Positions 15,959 to 26,141 of a stretch of DNA of 64,000 nt are shown here, piece after piece. The notes under the pieces are model-generated. The model was not told the origin of the DNA. It saw nothing but the letters and a program-made list of their open reading frames with translations, and searched no databases. The stretch is from the NCBI RefSeq assembly GCF_001427145.1, contig NZ_LMGL01000002.1, positions 310,001 through 374,000 on the forward strand, read 5' to 3'. The translations under genes were made by a program, and so were the position numbers. The first letter of the stretch is position 1, and the number at the start of each line of letters is the position of its first letter. Source of the DNA: Microbacterium sp. Root166 (lineage in GTDB: Bacteria > Actinomycetota > Actinomycetes > Actinomycetales > Microbacteriaceae).

Positions 15959-16462
15959 ATGGCGACACCACAGGCGCGTGGAGTGATCTATATTCACTCT
16001 GCGCCACGAGCGTTGTGCCCCCACCTCGAGTGGGCTGTCGGTCGTGCGCTCGGACGCGCGGTCAGCTTCGACTGGTCTGACCAGCCCGTGCTGTCCGGCA
16101 GCCGGCGCACCGAGTTCTACTGGGAGGGCACCGCCGGTACCGGCGCCGCCCTGGCCACAGCCATCCGCGGCTGGGAGCACCTGCGGTTCGAAGTGACCGA
16201 GGATCCCACTCCGCGCAGCGACGGCGGCCGCTGGCTGCACACGCCGGGGCTCGGCATCCACTATGCGCAGACCGACACCGCGGGCAACGTCGTCATCGGC
16301 GAGGACCGCATCCGGTACGCGATGGAGGTCGCGGCCGGCAATGCCGTCGAGCTGCACCACGAGCTGCAGGTCGCGCTCGGCGCCGCGTGGGACGAAGAGC
16401 TCGAGGCGTTCCGTCACGCCAGCGACGACGCCCCTGTCGTCTGGCTCCACAAGGTCGGCTGA
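15959..16462 (+). CDS. DUF3145 family protein
   Basis: 167 residues with no membrane segment or signal peptide. The opening GVIYIHSAPRALCPHLEWAVG, the strand-rich core RTEFYWEGTAGTG and the C-terminal helix before VVWLHKVG are characteristic of DUF3145, a family confined to actinobacteria and of unknown function. It faces fabF across a terminator (convergent), so it is not part of the fatty acid operon. GGAGAG precedes the ATG by seven bases. Confidence 0.85.
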   Translation: MATPQARGVIYIHSAPRALCPHLEWAVGRALGRAVSFDWSDQPVLSGSRRTEFYWEGTAGTGAALATAIRGWEHLRFEVTEDPTPRSDGGRWLHTPGLGIHYAQTDTAGNVVIGEDRIRYAMEVAAGNAVELHHELQVALGAAWDEELEAFRHASDDAPVVWLHKVG

Positions 16463-16597
16463 GAGGCCCTCGGCCGACCTGTCCGCGCCCGGCGCGGCAT
16501 CCACAACTCCACAGACTCAGGCGCGCGAGGCGTGACTACCGATGCTCGGAGACCGAAGTCCCGGACCGCGGGAAATCGAATCGCCGCCTGAAACGAC

Positions 16598-16628
16598 AGA
16601 CGCCCCCGGTGGCTTCCCGGGGGCGTCT
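16598..16628. terminator. Terminator between DUF3145 gene and fabF
   Basis: A 12-bp perfect stem (16598-16609 with 16617-16628), 7-nt loop, serving the end of the fab operon on the minus strand and probably the DUF3145 gene as well. Confidence 0.78.
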
Positions 16629-16641
16629 TCGTGTGCGTCGG

Positions 16642-17880
16642 TCAGAGCGAGCGGAACGCGACCACCGCGTTGTGCCCGCCGAAGCCGAACGAGTTGCTGA
16701 TCGCGAGCTGGGGGCCGTCGCCGAGCGGCTGCGTCTCGCCCGACACGCGCAGCGGGATCTCGGGGTCCTGCTCCGAGATGTTGATCGTCGGGGGAGCGAC
16801 GCGGTCGCGGATCGCCAGCACCGAGAAGATCGCCTCGAGAGCGCCGGTGCCGCCGAGCAGATGTCCGGTGGACGCCTTCGTGGCCGACACCGGGATCTCG
16901 TGCAGGCGGTCGCCGAAGACGCTGAGAAGCGCCTTGTACTCGGCGATGTCGCCGGTGGGCGTCGACGTCGCATGCGCGTTGATGTGGGTGACGTCATCGG
17001 GTGTCGCGCCGGCGGCTTCGAGCGCGAGCCGAACCGCCCGGGACGCGCCCAGGCCCTCGGGCTCGGGTGCGGTGATGTGGTACGAGTCCGCCGTGACGCC
17101 GCCGCCGACGACCTCGGCGTAGATCTTCGCGCCGCGAGCCTGAGCGTGCTCGAGGGTCTCGAGCACGAGACAGGCGGCGCCTTCCCCCATGACGAAGCCG
17201 TCGCGGTCGACGCTGTAGGGGCGCGAAGCCGTCTCGGGGGAGTCGTTGCGCTTGGAGAGCGCCTGCATCGAGGCGAACGCGGCCAACGTGAGCGGGTGGA
17301 TGACGGCCTCGGAGCCACCGGCGATGATGACGTCGGCGTGGCCGGCGCGGAGCGCGTCGTAGGCGTTCACCAGCGACTCGGTGCTCGACGCGCACGCCGA
17401 GGCGACGGTGCGGGCGTACGCACGGGCGCCGAGGTGCATCGAGACGGCCGCAGCCGGCGCGTTCGGCATGAGCATCGGAACACTCATCGGCATGACCCGC
17501 CGCGGGCCCTTCTCCTTCAGCGTGTCCCACGCCGCGAGGGTGGTCTGGAGCCCGCCGATGCCCGTCGCGAAGTCGACGCCGAAGCGCTCCGGCTCGACGT
17601 CGGGCTCACCCGCATCCGCCCACGCCTCTTTGGCGGCGACGAGCGCGAACTGAGCGGAGGGGTCGAGGCGATTGGCCACCGGGCGGTCCAGCACGGAGTC
17701 GGGCCGGACGGCCGCCTGCGCGGCGAACGTCACCGGGATCTGGTACTCGCCCACCCAGTCGTACTCGAGCGTGTGGGTGCCGGACGTCCCGCCCAGAAGG
17801 GCGGCCCAGCTCTCGGGCGCGGTGCCCCCGAGAGGGGTGGACGCTCCGATGCCGGTGACGACGATGCGGGGTTTGGTCAT
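16642..17880 (-). CDS. fabF: 3-oxoacyl-ACP synthase II (FabF)
   Basis: 412 residues. Elongating condensing enzyme of type II fatty acid synthesis. Catalytic residues are visible: nucleophile Cys163 in VASACASSTES, His303 in INAHATSTPTGD, Lys335 and His340 in KASTGHLLGGTG. Last gene of fabD-fabH-acpP-fabF. It is separated from acpP by a 60-base gap with a strong hairpin, which should lower its transcription relative to acpP. Confidence 0.97.
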   Translation of the reverse strand: MTKPRIVVTGIGASTPLGGTAPESWAALLGGTSGTHTLEYDWVGEYQIPVTFAAQAAVRPDSVLDRPVANRLDPSAQFALVAAKEAWADAGEPDVEPERFGVDFATGIGGLQTTLAAWDTLKEKGPRRVMPMSVPMLMPNAPAAAVSMHLGARAYARTVASACASSTESLVNAYDALRAGHADVIIAGGSEAVIHPLTLAAFASMQALSKRNDSPETASRPYSVDRDGFVMGEGAACLVLETLEHAQARGAKIYAEVVGGGVTADSYHITAPEPEGLGASRAVRLALEAAGATPDDVTHINAHATSTPTGDIAEYKALLSVFGDRLHEIPVSATKASTGHLLGGTGALEAIFSVLAIRDRVAPPTINISEQDPEIPLRVSGETQPLGDGPQLAISNSFGFGGHNAVVAFRSL

Positions 17881-17905
17881 TGAGATCAGGATCCTCGGTG
17901 CTGGG

Positions 17906-17932
17906 CCGGTGGGGGCCTGAGGCCCCCACCGG
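17906..17932 (-). terminator. Intercistronic hairpin between acpP and fabF
   Basis: A 12-bp perfect G/C stem (17906-17917 with 17921-17932) with a TGA loop and no U-tract. It can act as a partial terminator or as a 3' stabiliser of the acpP message. Confidence 0.6.
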
Positions 17933-17940
17933 GATGTTCC

Positions 17941-18189
17941 TTACGCCTGGTTCGACGTGATGTAGCTGACGGCGTCGCCGACGGTCTTGAGGTTCTTGAC
18001 CTCGTCGTCGGGGATGGTGACGCCGAACTTCTCCTCGGCGTTGACGACGATCGTCATCATCGAGATCGAGTCGATGTCGAGGTCGTCGGTGAACGACTTC
18101 TCGAGGGCGACCTCGTCGGCAGAGATGCCGGTCTCGTCGGTGATGAGCTCGGCGAGCCCTGCGAGGACCTCGTCGCTGGTGAATGCCAT
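17941..18189 (-). CDS. acpP: Acyl carrier protein
   Basis: 82 residues, acidic. The phosphopantetheine attachment serine is Ser41 in DLDIDSISMM (DID-S in place of the common DSL). Helix II following it has the expected acidic EEKFGVTIPDDE stretch. It lies between fabH and fabF. GGAGAAACC precedes the ATG. The 76-base gap to fabH shows no clear promoter. Confidence 0.95.
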   Translation of the reverse strand: MAFTSDEVLAGLAELITDETGISADEVALEKSFTDDLDIDSISMMTIVVNAEEKFGVTIPDDEVKNLKTVGDAVSYITSNQA

Positions 18190-18265
18190 GGTTTCTCCTG
18201 TTTTTCTTCGGGGGATGTCGGACCGGGGCGGTCCGCGTCAAGTCTAGGGTCGGGCCGGATGGGCC

Positions 18266-19267
18266 TCAGGGCAGGACGACGACCTGTGCGCCGAAGACGA
18301 GGCCGGCGCCGAAGCCGATCTGCAGGGCGAGCCCGCCGCTGAGTTCCGGGTGCTCCTCGAGCAGGCGATGGGTCGCGAGCGGGATGGAGGCGGCCGAGGT
18401 GTTGCCGGTCGTCTCGATGTCGCGGCCGATCACCACGGTCTCCGGAAGGCCGAGCTGCTTGGCGAATTCGTCGATGATGCGCATGTTCGCCTGGTGGGGC
18501 ACGAAGGCGGCCAGATCGGACGCCTCGATGCCGGCTGCCTCAAGGGCCTGGCGTGCGACCTTCACCATCTCCCAGACGGCCCAGCGGAAGACGGTGGGGC
18601 CCTCCTGGCGCAGTGTCGGCCACGGCGCCTTGCCGTCACGGAAGTCGGTGAGGGTGTGGTTCATCCCCACCGCCTCTGCCTTGGAGCCGTCGGAGCCCCA
18701 CACCGTGGGTCCGATTCCGGGGGTGTCGCTCGGGCCGATGACCACGGCGCCCGCGCCGTCGCCGAGGAGGAACGAGATCGAGCGGTCGGCGGGATCGACG
18801 ATGTCGCTGAGCTTCTCCGTGCCGATCACGAGAGCGTAGGTCGCGGCCCCGGCGCGCACCAGTGCGTCGGCCTGGGCCACGCCGTACGCGAAGCCGGCAC
18901 ATGCCGCGTTGACGTCGTACGCGGCCGCGGGGTTCGACCCGACACGGTCGGCGACGATCGCGGCCACCGATGGCGTCTGCTTGGGGTTGCTGACCGTCGC
19001 CACGATGACGGCGTCGATCTTCGACGCCTCGACGCCGGAGCGCTCGATGGCCTCGCGCCCGGCATCCGTGGCCAGGTCGATCGCGTCCGTCTCGGGCACC
19101 GCGCGCGTACGCGTGATGATGCCGGTGCGCTGGCGGATCCACTCGTCGCTCGAGTCGATCGGGCCGATCAGGTCGTCGTTGGGAACCGACAGCTCGCCGC
19201 GCGCCGCACCGTACGAGTAGATGCGGGTATGGGCAGCGCCGGTGGGCTGGATGAGCGTGGGGGACAT
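18266..19267 (-). CDS. fabH: 3-oxoacyl-ACP synthase III (FabH)
   Basis: 333 residues. Starts fatty acid synthesis by condensing an acyl-CoA with malonyl-ACP; in bacteria rich in branched fatty acids it selects branched primers. Catalytic triad: Cys123 in NAACAGFAYGV, His258 in FVPHQANMR, Asn289 in TTGNTSAASIP. Spaced 12 bases after fabD. Confidence 0.96.
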   Translation of the reverse strand: MSPTLIQPTGAAHTRIYSYGAARGELSVPNDDLIGPIDSSDEWIRQRTGIITRTRAVPETDAIDLATDAGREAIERSGVEASKIDAVIVATVSNPKQTPSVAAIVADRVGSNPAAAYDVNAACAGFAYGVAQADALVRAGAATYALVIGTEKLSDIVDPADRSISFLLGDGAGAVVIGPSDTPGIGPTVWGSDGSKAEAVGMNHTLTDFRDGKAPWPTLRQEGPTVFRWAVWEMVKVARQALEAAGIEASDLAAFVPHQANMRIIDEFAKQLGLPETVVIGRDIETTGNTSAASIPLATHRLLEEHPELSGGLALQIGFGAGLVFGAQVVVLP

Positions 19268-19279
19268 GCGGTTCTCCGG

Positions 19280-20197
19280 TCAGGCTTCGACGGCGGCGCT
19301 GAGCAGCGTCGTGGCAGCGGCGAGGTCGTCGGGGGTCTTGACGGCGACGCTGGGGACGCCGCGCAGCGCCCGCTTGGCGAGCCCCGCGAGCGTACCGGCG
19401 GGGGTGAGCTCGATGAGGCCCGACACTCCCGCAGCGGCGAAAGCGGCCATGCACAGGTCCCAGCGCACCGGCGAGGCGACCTGGTCGACGAGCAGGTCCA
19501 CGAAGCGTGCTCCGGACTCGACCGTCGAGCCGTCGCGGTTGGTCCAGATCGTGACGCGCGGATCTGCGGCCGTGACGGATGCCGCGGCGGTGCGCAGCGT
19601 CTGGACCGCCGGTGCCATGTAGCGCGTGTGGAACGCGCCGGCGACCTGCAGCGTGATGACCCGGGTGCCGGCCGGCGGCTCGGCGCTGAGCGCTTGGAGG
19701 CCGTCGAGCGCACCCGCGGCGACGAGCTGGCCGCCGCCGTTGTAGTTGGCGGGGGTGAGTGCGAGCTCTTCGAGGCGCGCCACGACGGCTGCCTCGTCCC
19801 CGCCGATGACGGCGCTCATGCCGGTGCGCTCTGCCGCAGCAGCCTCGGCCATGGCCCGGCCGCGGATGCCGACGAGCCGGAGGGCGTCTTCCTCGCTGAG
19901 GATCCCGGCCGCGGCCGCGGCGGCGAACTCGCCGACCGAGTGGCCGGCGACCCCGGCGACGTCGTCGCGCGATTCCAGGGCGTTCCACGACAGCAGGCTC
20001 GCCGCGACGATGAGCGGCTGCGCCACCTGCGTGTCGCGGATGCGGTCGGCATCCCACTCCGTTCCCGCAGCGATCAGGTCGACGCCGGACCACTCCGAGT
20101 ATTCGGCGAGGCGGTCGGCGGAGCCGTCGAGGGCGAGCCAGGGGGACAGGAAGCCGGGGGACTGGGAGCCCTGACCGGGGAAGACCGCGATTCTCAC
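19280..20197 (-). CDS. fabD: Malonyl-CoA:ACP transacylase (FabD)
   Basis: 305 residues. Loads malonyl groups onto ACP. FPGQGSQ is at the N-terminus and the nucleophile elbow GHSVGEF contains Ser87. GTG start with AAAGGA upstream. First gene of the fab operon; the 84-base gap to the regulator gene should contain the operon's promoter and any FasR site. Confidence 0.95.
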   Translation of the reverse strand: MRIAVFPGQGSQSPGFLSPWLALDGSADRLAEYSEWSGVDLIAAGTEWDADRIRDTQVAQPLIVAASLLSWNALESRDDVAGVAGHSVGEFAAAAAAGILSEEDALRLVGIRGRAMAEAAAAERTGMSAVIGGDEAAVVARLEELALTPANYNGGGQLVAAGALDGLQALSAEPPAGTRVITLQVAGAFHTRYMAPAVQTLRTAAASVTAADPRVTIWTNRDGSTVESGARFVDLLVDQVASPVRWDLCMAAFAAAGVSGLIELTPAGTLAGLAKRALRGVPSVAVKTPDDLAAATTLLSAAVEA

Positions 20198-20281
20198 CTG
20201 TTCATCCTTTCAAGGAACGACGGGGTGTTTCTGACGATCACGACACAAGAAAGCGGGAAGCCTTTGTCTGGATCGGACAGA

Positions 20282-21496
20282 TCAGTGGGGTCCGCGGCGC
20301 ACCGGCGGCCGGCGCCTCGTGGCATCGGTGCCGATGGAGCCGAGGATGAGGGCCGTCTGCAGGATCAGCGCCTCGCGGGGACCCGTGGCGTCCCAGCCGA
20401 TCACCTCGGTGACGCGCTTCAGCCGATACCGGACGGTGTTGGGGTGCACGAAGAGCTCGCGGGCCGTCGCTTCGAGGGAGCGCCCGTTGTCGAGGTAACT
20501 CCACAGCGTCGCGACGAGGTCGGTGCTGTGGGCCTGCAGCGGACGGTAGATGCGCTCCACCAGCGTCTGCTTCGCGAGCGGGTCGCCGGCCAGGGCGCGC
20601 TCGGGCAGCAGATCGTCCGCCTCCACCGGGCGCGGTGCGTGGCGCCAGGCGCGCGCGACGGCGAAGCCCGCGAGAGCGGCCCGTGCGCTGAGGCCGGCGT
20701 CGACGAGGGCGGGCACGGCGGGTCCGAGCACGAGGAAGCCCGGGCCGAACCCGGGTTCCAGCTGACGCGCGATGTCGGTGAAGGGCAGCTCGCCCGGAAC
20801 GTCGTCGGGGCGCGTGGGCGGCTCGGCCCGGCCGAGCACCAGCACGAGGCGGGACCCCTGCACGCCGATGAGCACGTCGACGCCGAGCTTGCGGGCGGTG
20901 CGGCGCAGCTGGTCGATGTCGAACTGCGGCGGCGTCGTGCCGACGAGCACCGACACCTCGCCGTGGCCGTGCCAGCCCAGGGCCGCGATGCGGCTGGGCA
21001 GCTCTTCGTCCGCCTCGCCGGTCAGGATCGAGTCGACGACGAGCGCCTCGAGGCGGGCATCCCACAGTCCACGTGCCTCGGCCGCGCGCGCGTACACGTC
21101 CGCCGCGGCGAAGGCGACCTCGCGCGAGTAGAGCAGGATCGCCTCACGCAGGTGCTCGCCCTTGCCCGCGACGCGCTCCTCGGTGACCTCCACCGTGACC
21201 CGGATGAGCTGCAGCGTCTGAGTCAGGCTCACGCTGCGGAGCAGCTCGCGCGGAGCGGCCAGGAAGATGTCGGCCGCGATCCACGGGGTGGAGGCGGGGT
21301 CGTCGTACCACGAGATGAACGACGTGATTCCGGCCTGCGCGACCAGCCCAACGGCGGATCGCCGCGCCGGCGGCATCTCCGCGTACCAGGGGAGCGTGTC
21401 CTCCAGCCGCTGGATGGTCGCCGTCGCGAGGTCGCCCGAGATGCGCCGGAGCCAGACGAGTGTCTCGGGCTTGTCCATCGTGGCGGGGCCGGACAT
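20282..21496 (-). CDS. fasR: PucR-family transcriptional regulator of fatty acid synthesis (FasR-like)
   Basis: 404 residues. The C-terminal HTH of the PucR type is clear: LDNGRSLEATARELFVHPNT followed by VRYRLKRV (about 345-375). The middle is the usual CdaR GGDEF-like region. Position directly upstream of fabD-fabH-acpP-fabF is the place of FasR in Streptomyces, where it activates the operon. Here it follows aceE by only eight bases, so it is probably cotranscribed with pyruvate dehydrogenase E1. An alternative start is ATG 21478. Confidence 0.85.
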   Translation of the reverse strand: MSGPATMDKPETLVWLRRISGDLATATIQRLEDTLPWYAEMPPARRSAVGLVAQAGITSFISWYDDPASTPWIAADIFLAAPRELLRSVSLTQTLQLIRVTVEVTEERVAGKGEHLREAILLYSREVAFAAADVYARAAEARGLWDARLEALVVDSILTGEADEELPSRIAALGWHGHGEVSVLVGTTPPQFDIDQLRRTARKLGVDVLIGVQGSRLVLVLGRAEPPTRPDDVPGELPFTDIARQLEPGFGPGFLVLGPAVPALVDAGLSARAALAGFAVARAWRHAPRPVEADDLLPERALAGDPLAKQTLVERIYRPLQAHSTDLVATLWSYLDNGRSLEATARELFVHPNTVRYRLKRVTEVIGWDATGPREALILQTALILGSIGTDATRRRPPVRRGPH

Positions 21497-21504
21497 GGCG
21501 CCGG

Positions 21505-24231
21505 TCAGCTCTCGCCGCCGGCGTTCCCGCTCGTTCCGGCCGTCACATCGTGCAGACGGTACTTCTCGATCGCCTGACCCGCGAGCGAGGCGTCCACGAT
21601 TCCGTCGGCGGCGAGCGCCTGGAGCGTGCGGACGACGATCGAAGGCCCGTCGATCTTGAAGTAGCGCCGGGCGGCCGCGCGGGTGTCGGAGAAGCCGAAG
21701 CCGTCCGCACCCAGGGTCACGAAGCGGTGCTGCACCCAGGGCCGGATCTGGTCCTGCACGGCGTGCATGAAGTCGCTCACGGCCACCACCGGTCCTGGAG
21801 CATCCCTCAGCTTCTCGGTCACGTACGCGGTGCGCGGTGCCTCACCCGGGTGGAGGAAGTTGTGCTCGTCGGCGGCCAGGCCGTCGCGTCGCAGCTCGTT
21901 CCAGGACGTCACCGACCAGATGTCCGCATGCACGCCCCAGTCGTCCCGCAGCAGCTGCTGCGCCTCGAGTGCCCACTGCACACCGACGCCCGACGCGAGG
22001 ATCTGGGCGCGCGCGCCTTCGCCCTCGGGGGAGGAGATGCGGTGGATGCCGCGCACGATGCCGTCGACGTCCACGTTCTCCGGCTCGGCCGGCTGCACGT
22101 ACGGCTCGTTGTAGACCGTCATGTAGTACATGACGTTGGGGTCGGGGTGGTTGCCGCCGTACATGCGCTCGATGCCCGAGCGCACGATGTGGGCGATCTC
22201 GTACCCGTACGCCGGGTCGTACGACACCGTGGCCGGGTTCGTCGACGCGAGCAGGTGCGAGTGGCCGTCGGCGTGCTGGAGGCCCTCGCCGGTCAGGGTG
22301 GTGCGACCGGCGGTGGCGCCGATGATGAAGCCGCGCGCCATCTGGTCACCGGCCGCCCACTGGGCGTCGCCGGTGCGCTGGAACCCGAACATCGAGTAGA
22401 AGACGTAGACCGGGATGAGCGGCTCGCCGTGGGTCGAGTACGACGTTCCCGCCGCAGTGAAGGCGGCCACGGCGCCGGCCTCGTTGATGCCGACGTGGAT
22501 GATCTGGCCCTGCGGGCTCTCCTTGTACGCCAGGAGCAGCTCGCGGTCGACCGAGGTGTAGTGCTGTCCCTTGGGGTTGTAGATCTTGGCCGTGGGGAAG
22601 TACGCGTCCATGCCGAACGTGCGTGCCTCGTCGGGGATGATCGGCACGATGCGGTGACCGAAGTCCTTGGCGCGCAGCAGATCCTTCAGCAGACGGACGA
22701 ACGCCATCGTGGTGGCGATCTCCTGAGTGCCCGAGCCCTTCTTGGGGAGCGCGTACGCCGAGTCGTCCGGAAGCGTCAGTCCGACGTGGTGCGTGCGACG
22801 CTCCGGAACGAAGCCGCCCAGATCGCGGCGGCGCTCCAGCAGGTACTGGATCGTCTCGTCCTGGGGTCCGGGGTTGTAGTACGGCGGCTGGTACGGGTTC
22901 TCTTCGAGCTGCGCATCGGTGACCGGGATGTGCATCGAGTCACGGAACTGCTTCAGGTCGTCGAGCGTCATCTTCTTCATCTGGTGCGTCGCGTTGCGCC
23001 CCTCGAAGTGCGGACCGAGGCCGTAGCCCTTGATGGTCTTGGCGATGATGACCGTGGGCTGGCCCTTGTGCTCCATCGCGGCCTTGTACGCCGCGTAGAC
23101 CTTGCGGTAGTCGTGGCCTCCGCGCTTGAGGCCCCAGATCTGGTCGTCGGAGTAGTCCTTGACCAGCTCGAGAGCGCGCTCGTCGCGACCGAAGAAGTTC
23201 TCGCGGACGTAGGCGCCGCTCTCGGTCTTGAAGGTCTGGTAGTCGCCGTCCGGGGTGACGTTCATGAGGTTGCGCAGGGCACCGTCGGTGTCGCGGGCGA
23301 GGAGGTCGTCCCACTCGCGGCCCCACACCACCTTGATGACGTTCCAGCCGGCACCGCGGAAGAAGCTCTCGAGTTCCTGGATGATCTTGCCGTTTCCGCG
23401 CACCGGGCCGTCGAGACGCTGGAGGTTCGCGTTCACGACGAAGGTGAGGTTGTCCAGGCCCTCGTTCGCGGCGACCTGAAGCTGACCGCGGCTCTCGACC
23501 TCGTCCATCTCGCCGTCGCCCAGGAAGGCCCACACGTGCGAGTCGGCGACGTCCTTGATGCCGCGGTTGGCGAGGTACTTGTTGCTCATCGCCTGGTAGA
23601 TCGCGTTGATCGGGCCGAGGCCCATCGACACGGTCGGGAACTGCCAGAAGTCCGGCATCAGACGCGGGTGCGGGTACGAGGGGATGCCGTTGGGCGAGGC
23701 CGACTTCTCCTGGCGGAAGCCGTCGAGCTGCGCCTCGGTCAGACGGCCCTCGAGGAACGCGCGGGCGTACGTGCCGGGGGAGGCGTGGCCCTGGACGAAG
23801 ATCTGGTCTCCGCCGGACGGGTGGTCCTGGCCGCGGAAGAAGTGGTTGAAGCCGACCTCGTAGAGGGCTGCAGACGACGCGTAGGTCGAGATGTGGCCGC
23901 CCACCCCGATGCCGGGGCGCTGTGCGCGGTGCACCGTGATCGCGGCGTTCCACCGGACCCAGGCGCGGTAGCGCCGCTCGATCTCCTCGTCACCGGGGAA
24001 CTCGGCCTCGTTCTCGGGCGCGATCGTGTTGATGTAGTCCGTCGTCGGAACCATCGGCACGCCCAGGTGCAGGTCGTGCGAGGTCTTCAGCAGGCTCAGC
24101 ATGATCTCGCGACCGCGGCCGTGGCCCTTGGCCTGGACGAGCTGCTGCAGGGACTCCTGCCACTCGGAGGTCTCGTCGGGATCGCTGTCGAGGGAGTCCT
24201 GCGAATACGGATCCTGATCGTTGACAGTCAC
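21505..24231 (-). CDS. aceE: Pyruvate dehydrogenase E1 component (homodimeric)
   Basis: 908 residues from GTG 24231, which has GAAAGG upstream; a 25-codon upstream extension has no ribosome site. Homodimeric E1, ThDP-dependent, decarboxylating pyruvate and acetylating the E2 lipoyl group. The ThDP/Mg motif is [13 protein letters not shown], with the later N at the end of the motif ([12 protein letters not shown]). The N-terminus opens with the acidic E2-binding segment. The E2 and E3 genes are at 42-45 kb, not here, as is usual in actinobacteria. A TAGGCT -10 candidate at 24322-24327 gives a leader of about 85 bases. Confidence 0.97.
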   Translation of the reverse strand: MTVNDQDPYSQDSLDSDPDETSEWQESLQQLVQAKGHGRGREIMLSLLKTSHDLHLGVPMVPTTDYINTIAPENEAEFPGDEEIERRYRAWVRWNAAITVHRAQRPGIGVGGHISTYASSAALYEVGFNHFFRGQDHPSGGDQIFVQGHASPGTYARAFLEGRLTEAQLDGFRQEKSASPNGIPSYPHPRLMPDFWQFPTVSMGLGPINAIYQAMSNKYLANRGIKDVADSHVWAFLGDGEMDEVESRGQLQVAANEGLDNLTFVVNANLQRLDGPVRGNGKIIQELESFFRGAGWNVIKVVWGREWDDLLARDTDGALRNLMNVTPDGDYQTFKTESGAYVRENFFGRDERALELVKDYSDDQIWGLKRGGHDYRKVYAAYKAAMEHKGQPTVIIAKTIKGYGLGPHFEGRNATHQMKKMTLDDLKQFRDSMHIPVTDAQLEENPYQPPYYNPGPQDETIQYLLERRRDLGGFVPERRTHHVGLTLPDDSAYALPKKGSGTQEIATTMAFVRLLKDLLRAKDFGHRIVPIIPDEARTFGMDAYFPTAKIYNPKGQHYTSVDRELLLAYKESPQGQIIHVGINEAGAVAAFTAAGTSYSTHGEPLIPVYVFYSMFGFQRTGDAQWAAGDQMARGFIIGATAGRTTLTGEGLQHADGHSHLLASTNPATVSYDPAYGYEIAHIVRSGIERMYGGNHPDPNVMYYMTVYNEPYVQPAEPENVDVDGIVRGIHRISSPEGEGARAQILASGVGVQWALEAQQLLRDDWGVHADIWSVTSWNELRRDGLAADEHNFLHPGEAPRTAYVTEKLRDAPGPVVAVSDFMHAVQDQIRPWVQHRFVTLGADGFGFSDTRAAARRYFKIDGPSIVVRTLQALAADGIVDASLAGQAIEKYRLHDVTAGTSGNAGGES

Positions 24232-24392
24232 AGAAGACCTTTCGTCGTCTGGCAGATCGTGCCAGAGAATGGCTACCGGAGCGTGGAGGGTTTGTTCACC
24301 GTGCACAACGCACCGTCCATAAGCCTACCGATTCGGACGAGCACTCGGTGCCGTGTGAAGCGCCCGCACGGCCGACATCGGCCGCGACCTTC

Positions 24393-24398
24393 TAGACT
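24393..24398 (+). promoter_or_regulatory. -10 element (TAGACT) of tRNA-Val
   Basis: TAGACT, nine bases before the mature 5' end of tRNA-Val. The same hexamer precedes rnpB. Confidence 0.5.
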
Positions 24399-24407
24399 GC
24401 TCGGCGA

Positions 24408-24480
24408 GGGCCTTTAGCTCAGCTGGTAGAGCGCCACGTTTACACCGTGGATGTCGTCGGTTCGATCCCGGCAGGGCCCA
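24408..24480 (+). tRNA. tRNA-Val (anticodon TAC)
   Basis: 73 nt. Acceptor GGGCCTT pairs with AGGGCCC (one T-G), anticodon loop TTTACAC, T-loop TTCGATC, discriminator A. CCA not encoded. Confidence 0.96.
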
Positions 24481-24486
24481 CGGACA

Positions 24487-24527
24487 GCAGAGGGCGTGGC
24501 ACCGGATTCCGGCACCATGCCCTCTGC
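24487..24527. terminator. Terminator between tRNA-Val and the permease gene
   Basis: A long stem of about 19 pairs (24487-24505 with 24509-24527) with three mismatch or wobble positions, ATT loop region, shared by converging units. Confidence 0.72.
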
Positions 24528-24545
24528 GTCTTCTGCGAGTCGCCG

Positions 24546-26069
24546 CTATGCCCGCGGGTCGTCGTCGCTGTCGTCACGACGGTGGGAGACGACCTCCGGC
24601 CGCGTGATGTCCATGTATCCGGGCTGTCCGATGCGCGACCGCTGCCGCGAGTAGGCGAAGTAGATGATGAAGCCGATCGCCAGCCACACCAGGAACCGCA
24701 GCCACGTCTCGACCGTCAGGTTGAGCATCAGGTAGATGCAGATCGCCGCCGACAGTGCGGGCAGCCACGGGCTGAACGGCACCCGGAAGGCGCGCGGGAG
24801 ATCGGGCCGCTTGCGACGCAGCACGATCACTCCGACCGCGACGAGCACGAACGCCGACAGCGTGCCGATGTTGACCATCTCCTCGAGGAGGCCGATCGGC
24901 GTGAAGCCGGCGACGACCGCGACGATCGCCGTGACGACGATCGAGATGACCCACGGCGTGCGGAACCTCGGGTGCACCTTGGCGAGACCCACCGGCAGGA
25001 GCGCGTCGCGCGACATCGCGAAGATGATGCGGGTCGCGCCGATCAGCAGCGTCAGGACGACCGTGGTCAGGCCCGCCACGGCGCCCGCGGAGATCAGCGT
25101 CGCCATCCAGTCCGCGCCGTGGAAGACGAACGCGTTGGCGAGGGCCGCCGCCGGGTCGAGGTCCTCGTAGGGCACCATCCCCGTCACGACCAGCGCCACC
25201 GCGCAGTAGAGCAGCGTGCAGATGATGAGCGAGGCGATGATGCCGATGGGCAGGTCGCGCTGCGGGTTTTTGGTCTCTTCGGCGGTGGTCGCGACCACGT
25301 CGAAGCCGATGTAGGCGAAGAACACCAGCGCCGCGCCGGCGAAGATGCCGCCGACCCCGAAGGCTGTGGGCTCGATGCCGGAGAGGAACTGCAGCAGCGG
25401 CTGGGTGAGGCCGTTCGCGGTCTCGCGCGGCGCAGCCTCGGGGATGAACGGCGACCAGTTCGCCGGGTTGATGAACATGATCCCGGCGATGATGACGAAC
25501 AGGACGATGAACAGCTTCACGCCCACGAGCACCATGTTGACCCGCAGGGACTCCTTGATGCCGAAGGTCATCAGCCCGCCGAGCACCACGACCAGCAGGA
25601 TCGCCATGAGATCGACGGTGCCCCCGTAACCGATGGCCTCGGGGATCGGCATCCCTAGCTGCGCCATCAGCGTGCCGAGATACGCGCTCCACCCCTGCGC
25701 CACCACGCTGGCGCCGAGGAACATCTCGAGGATGAGGTCCCAGCCGATGATCCAGGCGAAAAGCTCGCCGAGCGACGAGTACGAGAACGTGTAGGCGGAT
25801 CCTGCGACGGGGACGGTCGAGGCGAACTCGGCGTAGCAAAGTGCCGCGAGCGCGCAGGCGATGGCCGCCACGGCGAAGCTGATCACGATGGCGGGGCCGG
25901 CCACATCGTGGGCGGCGCGGCCGGTGAGCGTGAAGATGCCGGCGCCGATGACGACGCCGATCCCGAAGACCGTGAGGTCGACGGCGCTCAGCGACTTCTT
26001 GAGCCGGAACTCCGGCTCATCGGTGTCGGCGATCGACTGCTCGACGGATTTGGTGCGGAGGACGCTCAT
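24546..26069 (-). CDS. APC-superfamily amino acid permease (cationic amino acid transporter type)
   Basis: 507 residues with 12-14 membrane segments. The first segment carries FGIGVVIGAGIFTLTG, the Gly-rich substrate-binding helix of APC permeases, and ALCYAEFASTVPVAGSAYTFSY follows. The length and extra C-terminal segments fit the CAT/YfnA-like branch, which takes up arginine, lysine or branched-chain amino acids by proton symport. Stands alone. Its message leader of about 30 bases follows TAGCAT near 26103 on the minus strand. Exact substrate unknown. Confidence 0.88.
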   Translation of the reverse strand: MSVLRTKSVEQSIADTDEPEFRLKKSLSAVDLTVFGIGVVIGAGIFTLTGRAAHDVAGPAIVISFAVAAIACALAALCYAEFASTVPVAGSAYTFSYSSLGELFAWIIGWDLILEMFLGASVVAQGWSAYLGTLMAQLGMPIPEAIGYGGTVDLMAILLVVVLGGLMTFGIKESLRVNMVLVGVKLFIVLFVIIAGIMFINPANWSPFIPEAAPRETANGLTQPLLQFLSGIEPTAFGVGGIFAGAALVFFAYIGFDVVATTAEETKNPQRDLPIGIIASLIICTLLYCAVALVVTGMVPYEDLDPAAALANAFVFHGADWMATLISAGAVAGLTTVVLTLLIGATRIIFAMSRDALLPVGLAKVHPRFRTPWVISIVVTAIVAVVAGFTPIGLLEEMVNIGTLSAFVLVAVGVIVLRRKRPDLPRAFRVPFSPWLPALSAAICIYLMLNLTVETWLRFLVWLAIGFIIYFAYSRQRSRIGQPGYMDITRPEVVSHRRDDSDDDPRA

Positions 26070-26141
26070 CTATCGCTGCTTTCGTCGGAAAGGGGACCGT
26101 TGAATGCTAATCCGCACCCGATCGGGCGTCGACGGCCGGGT

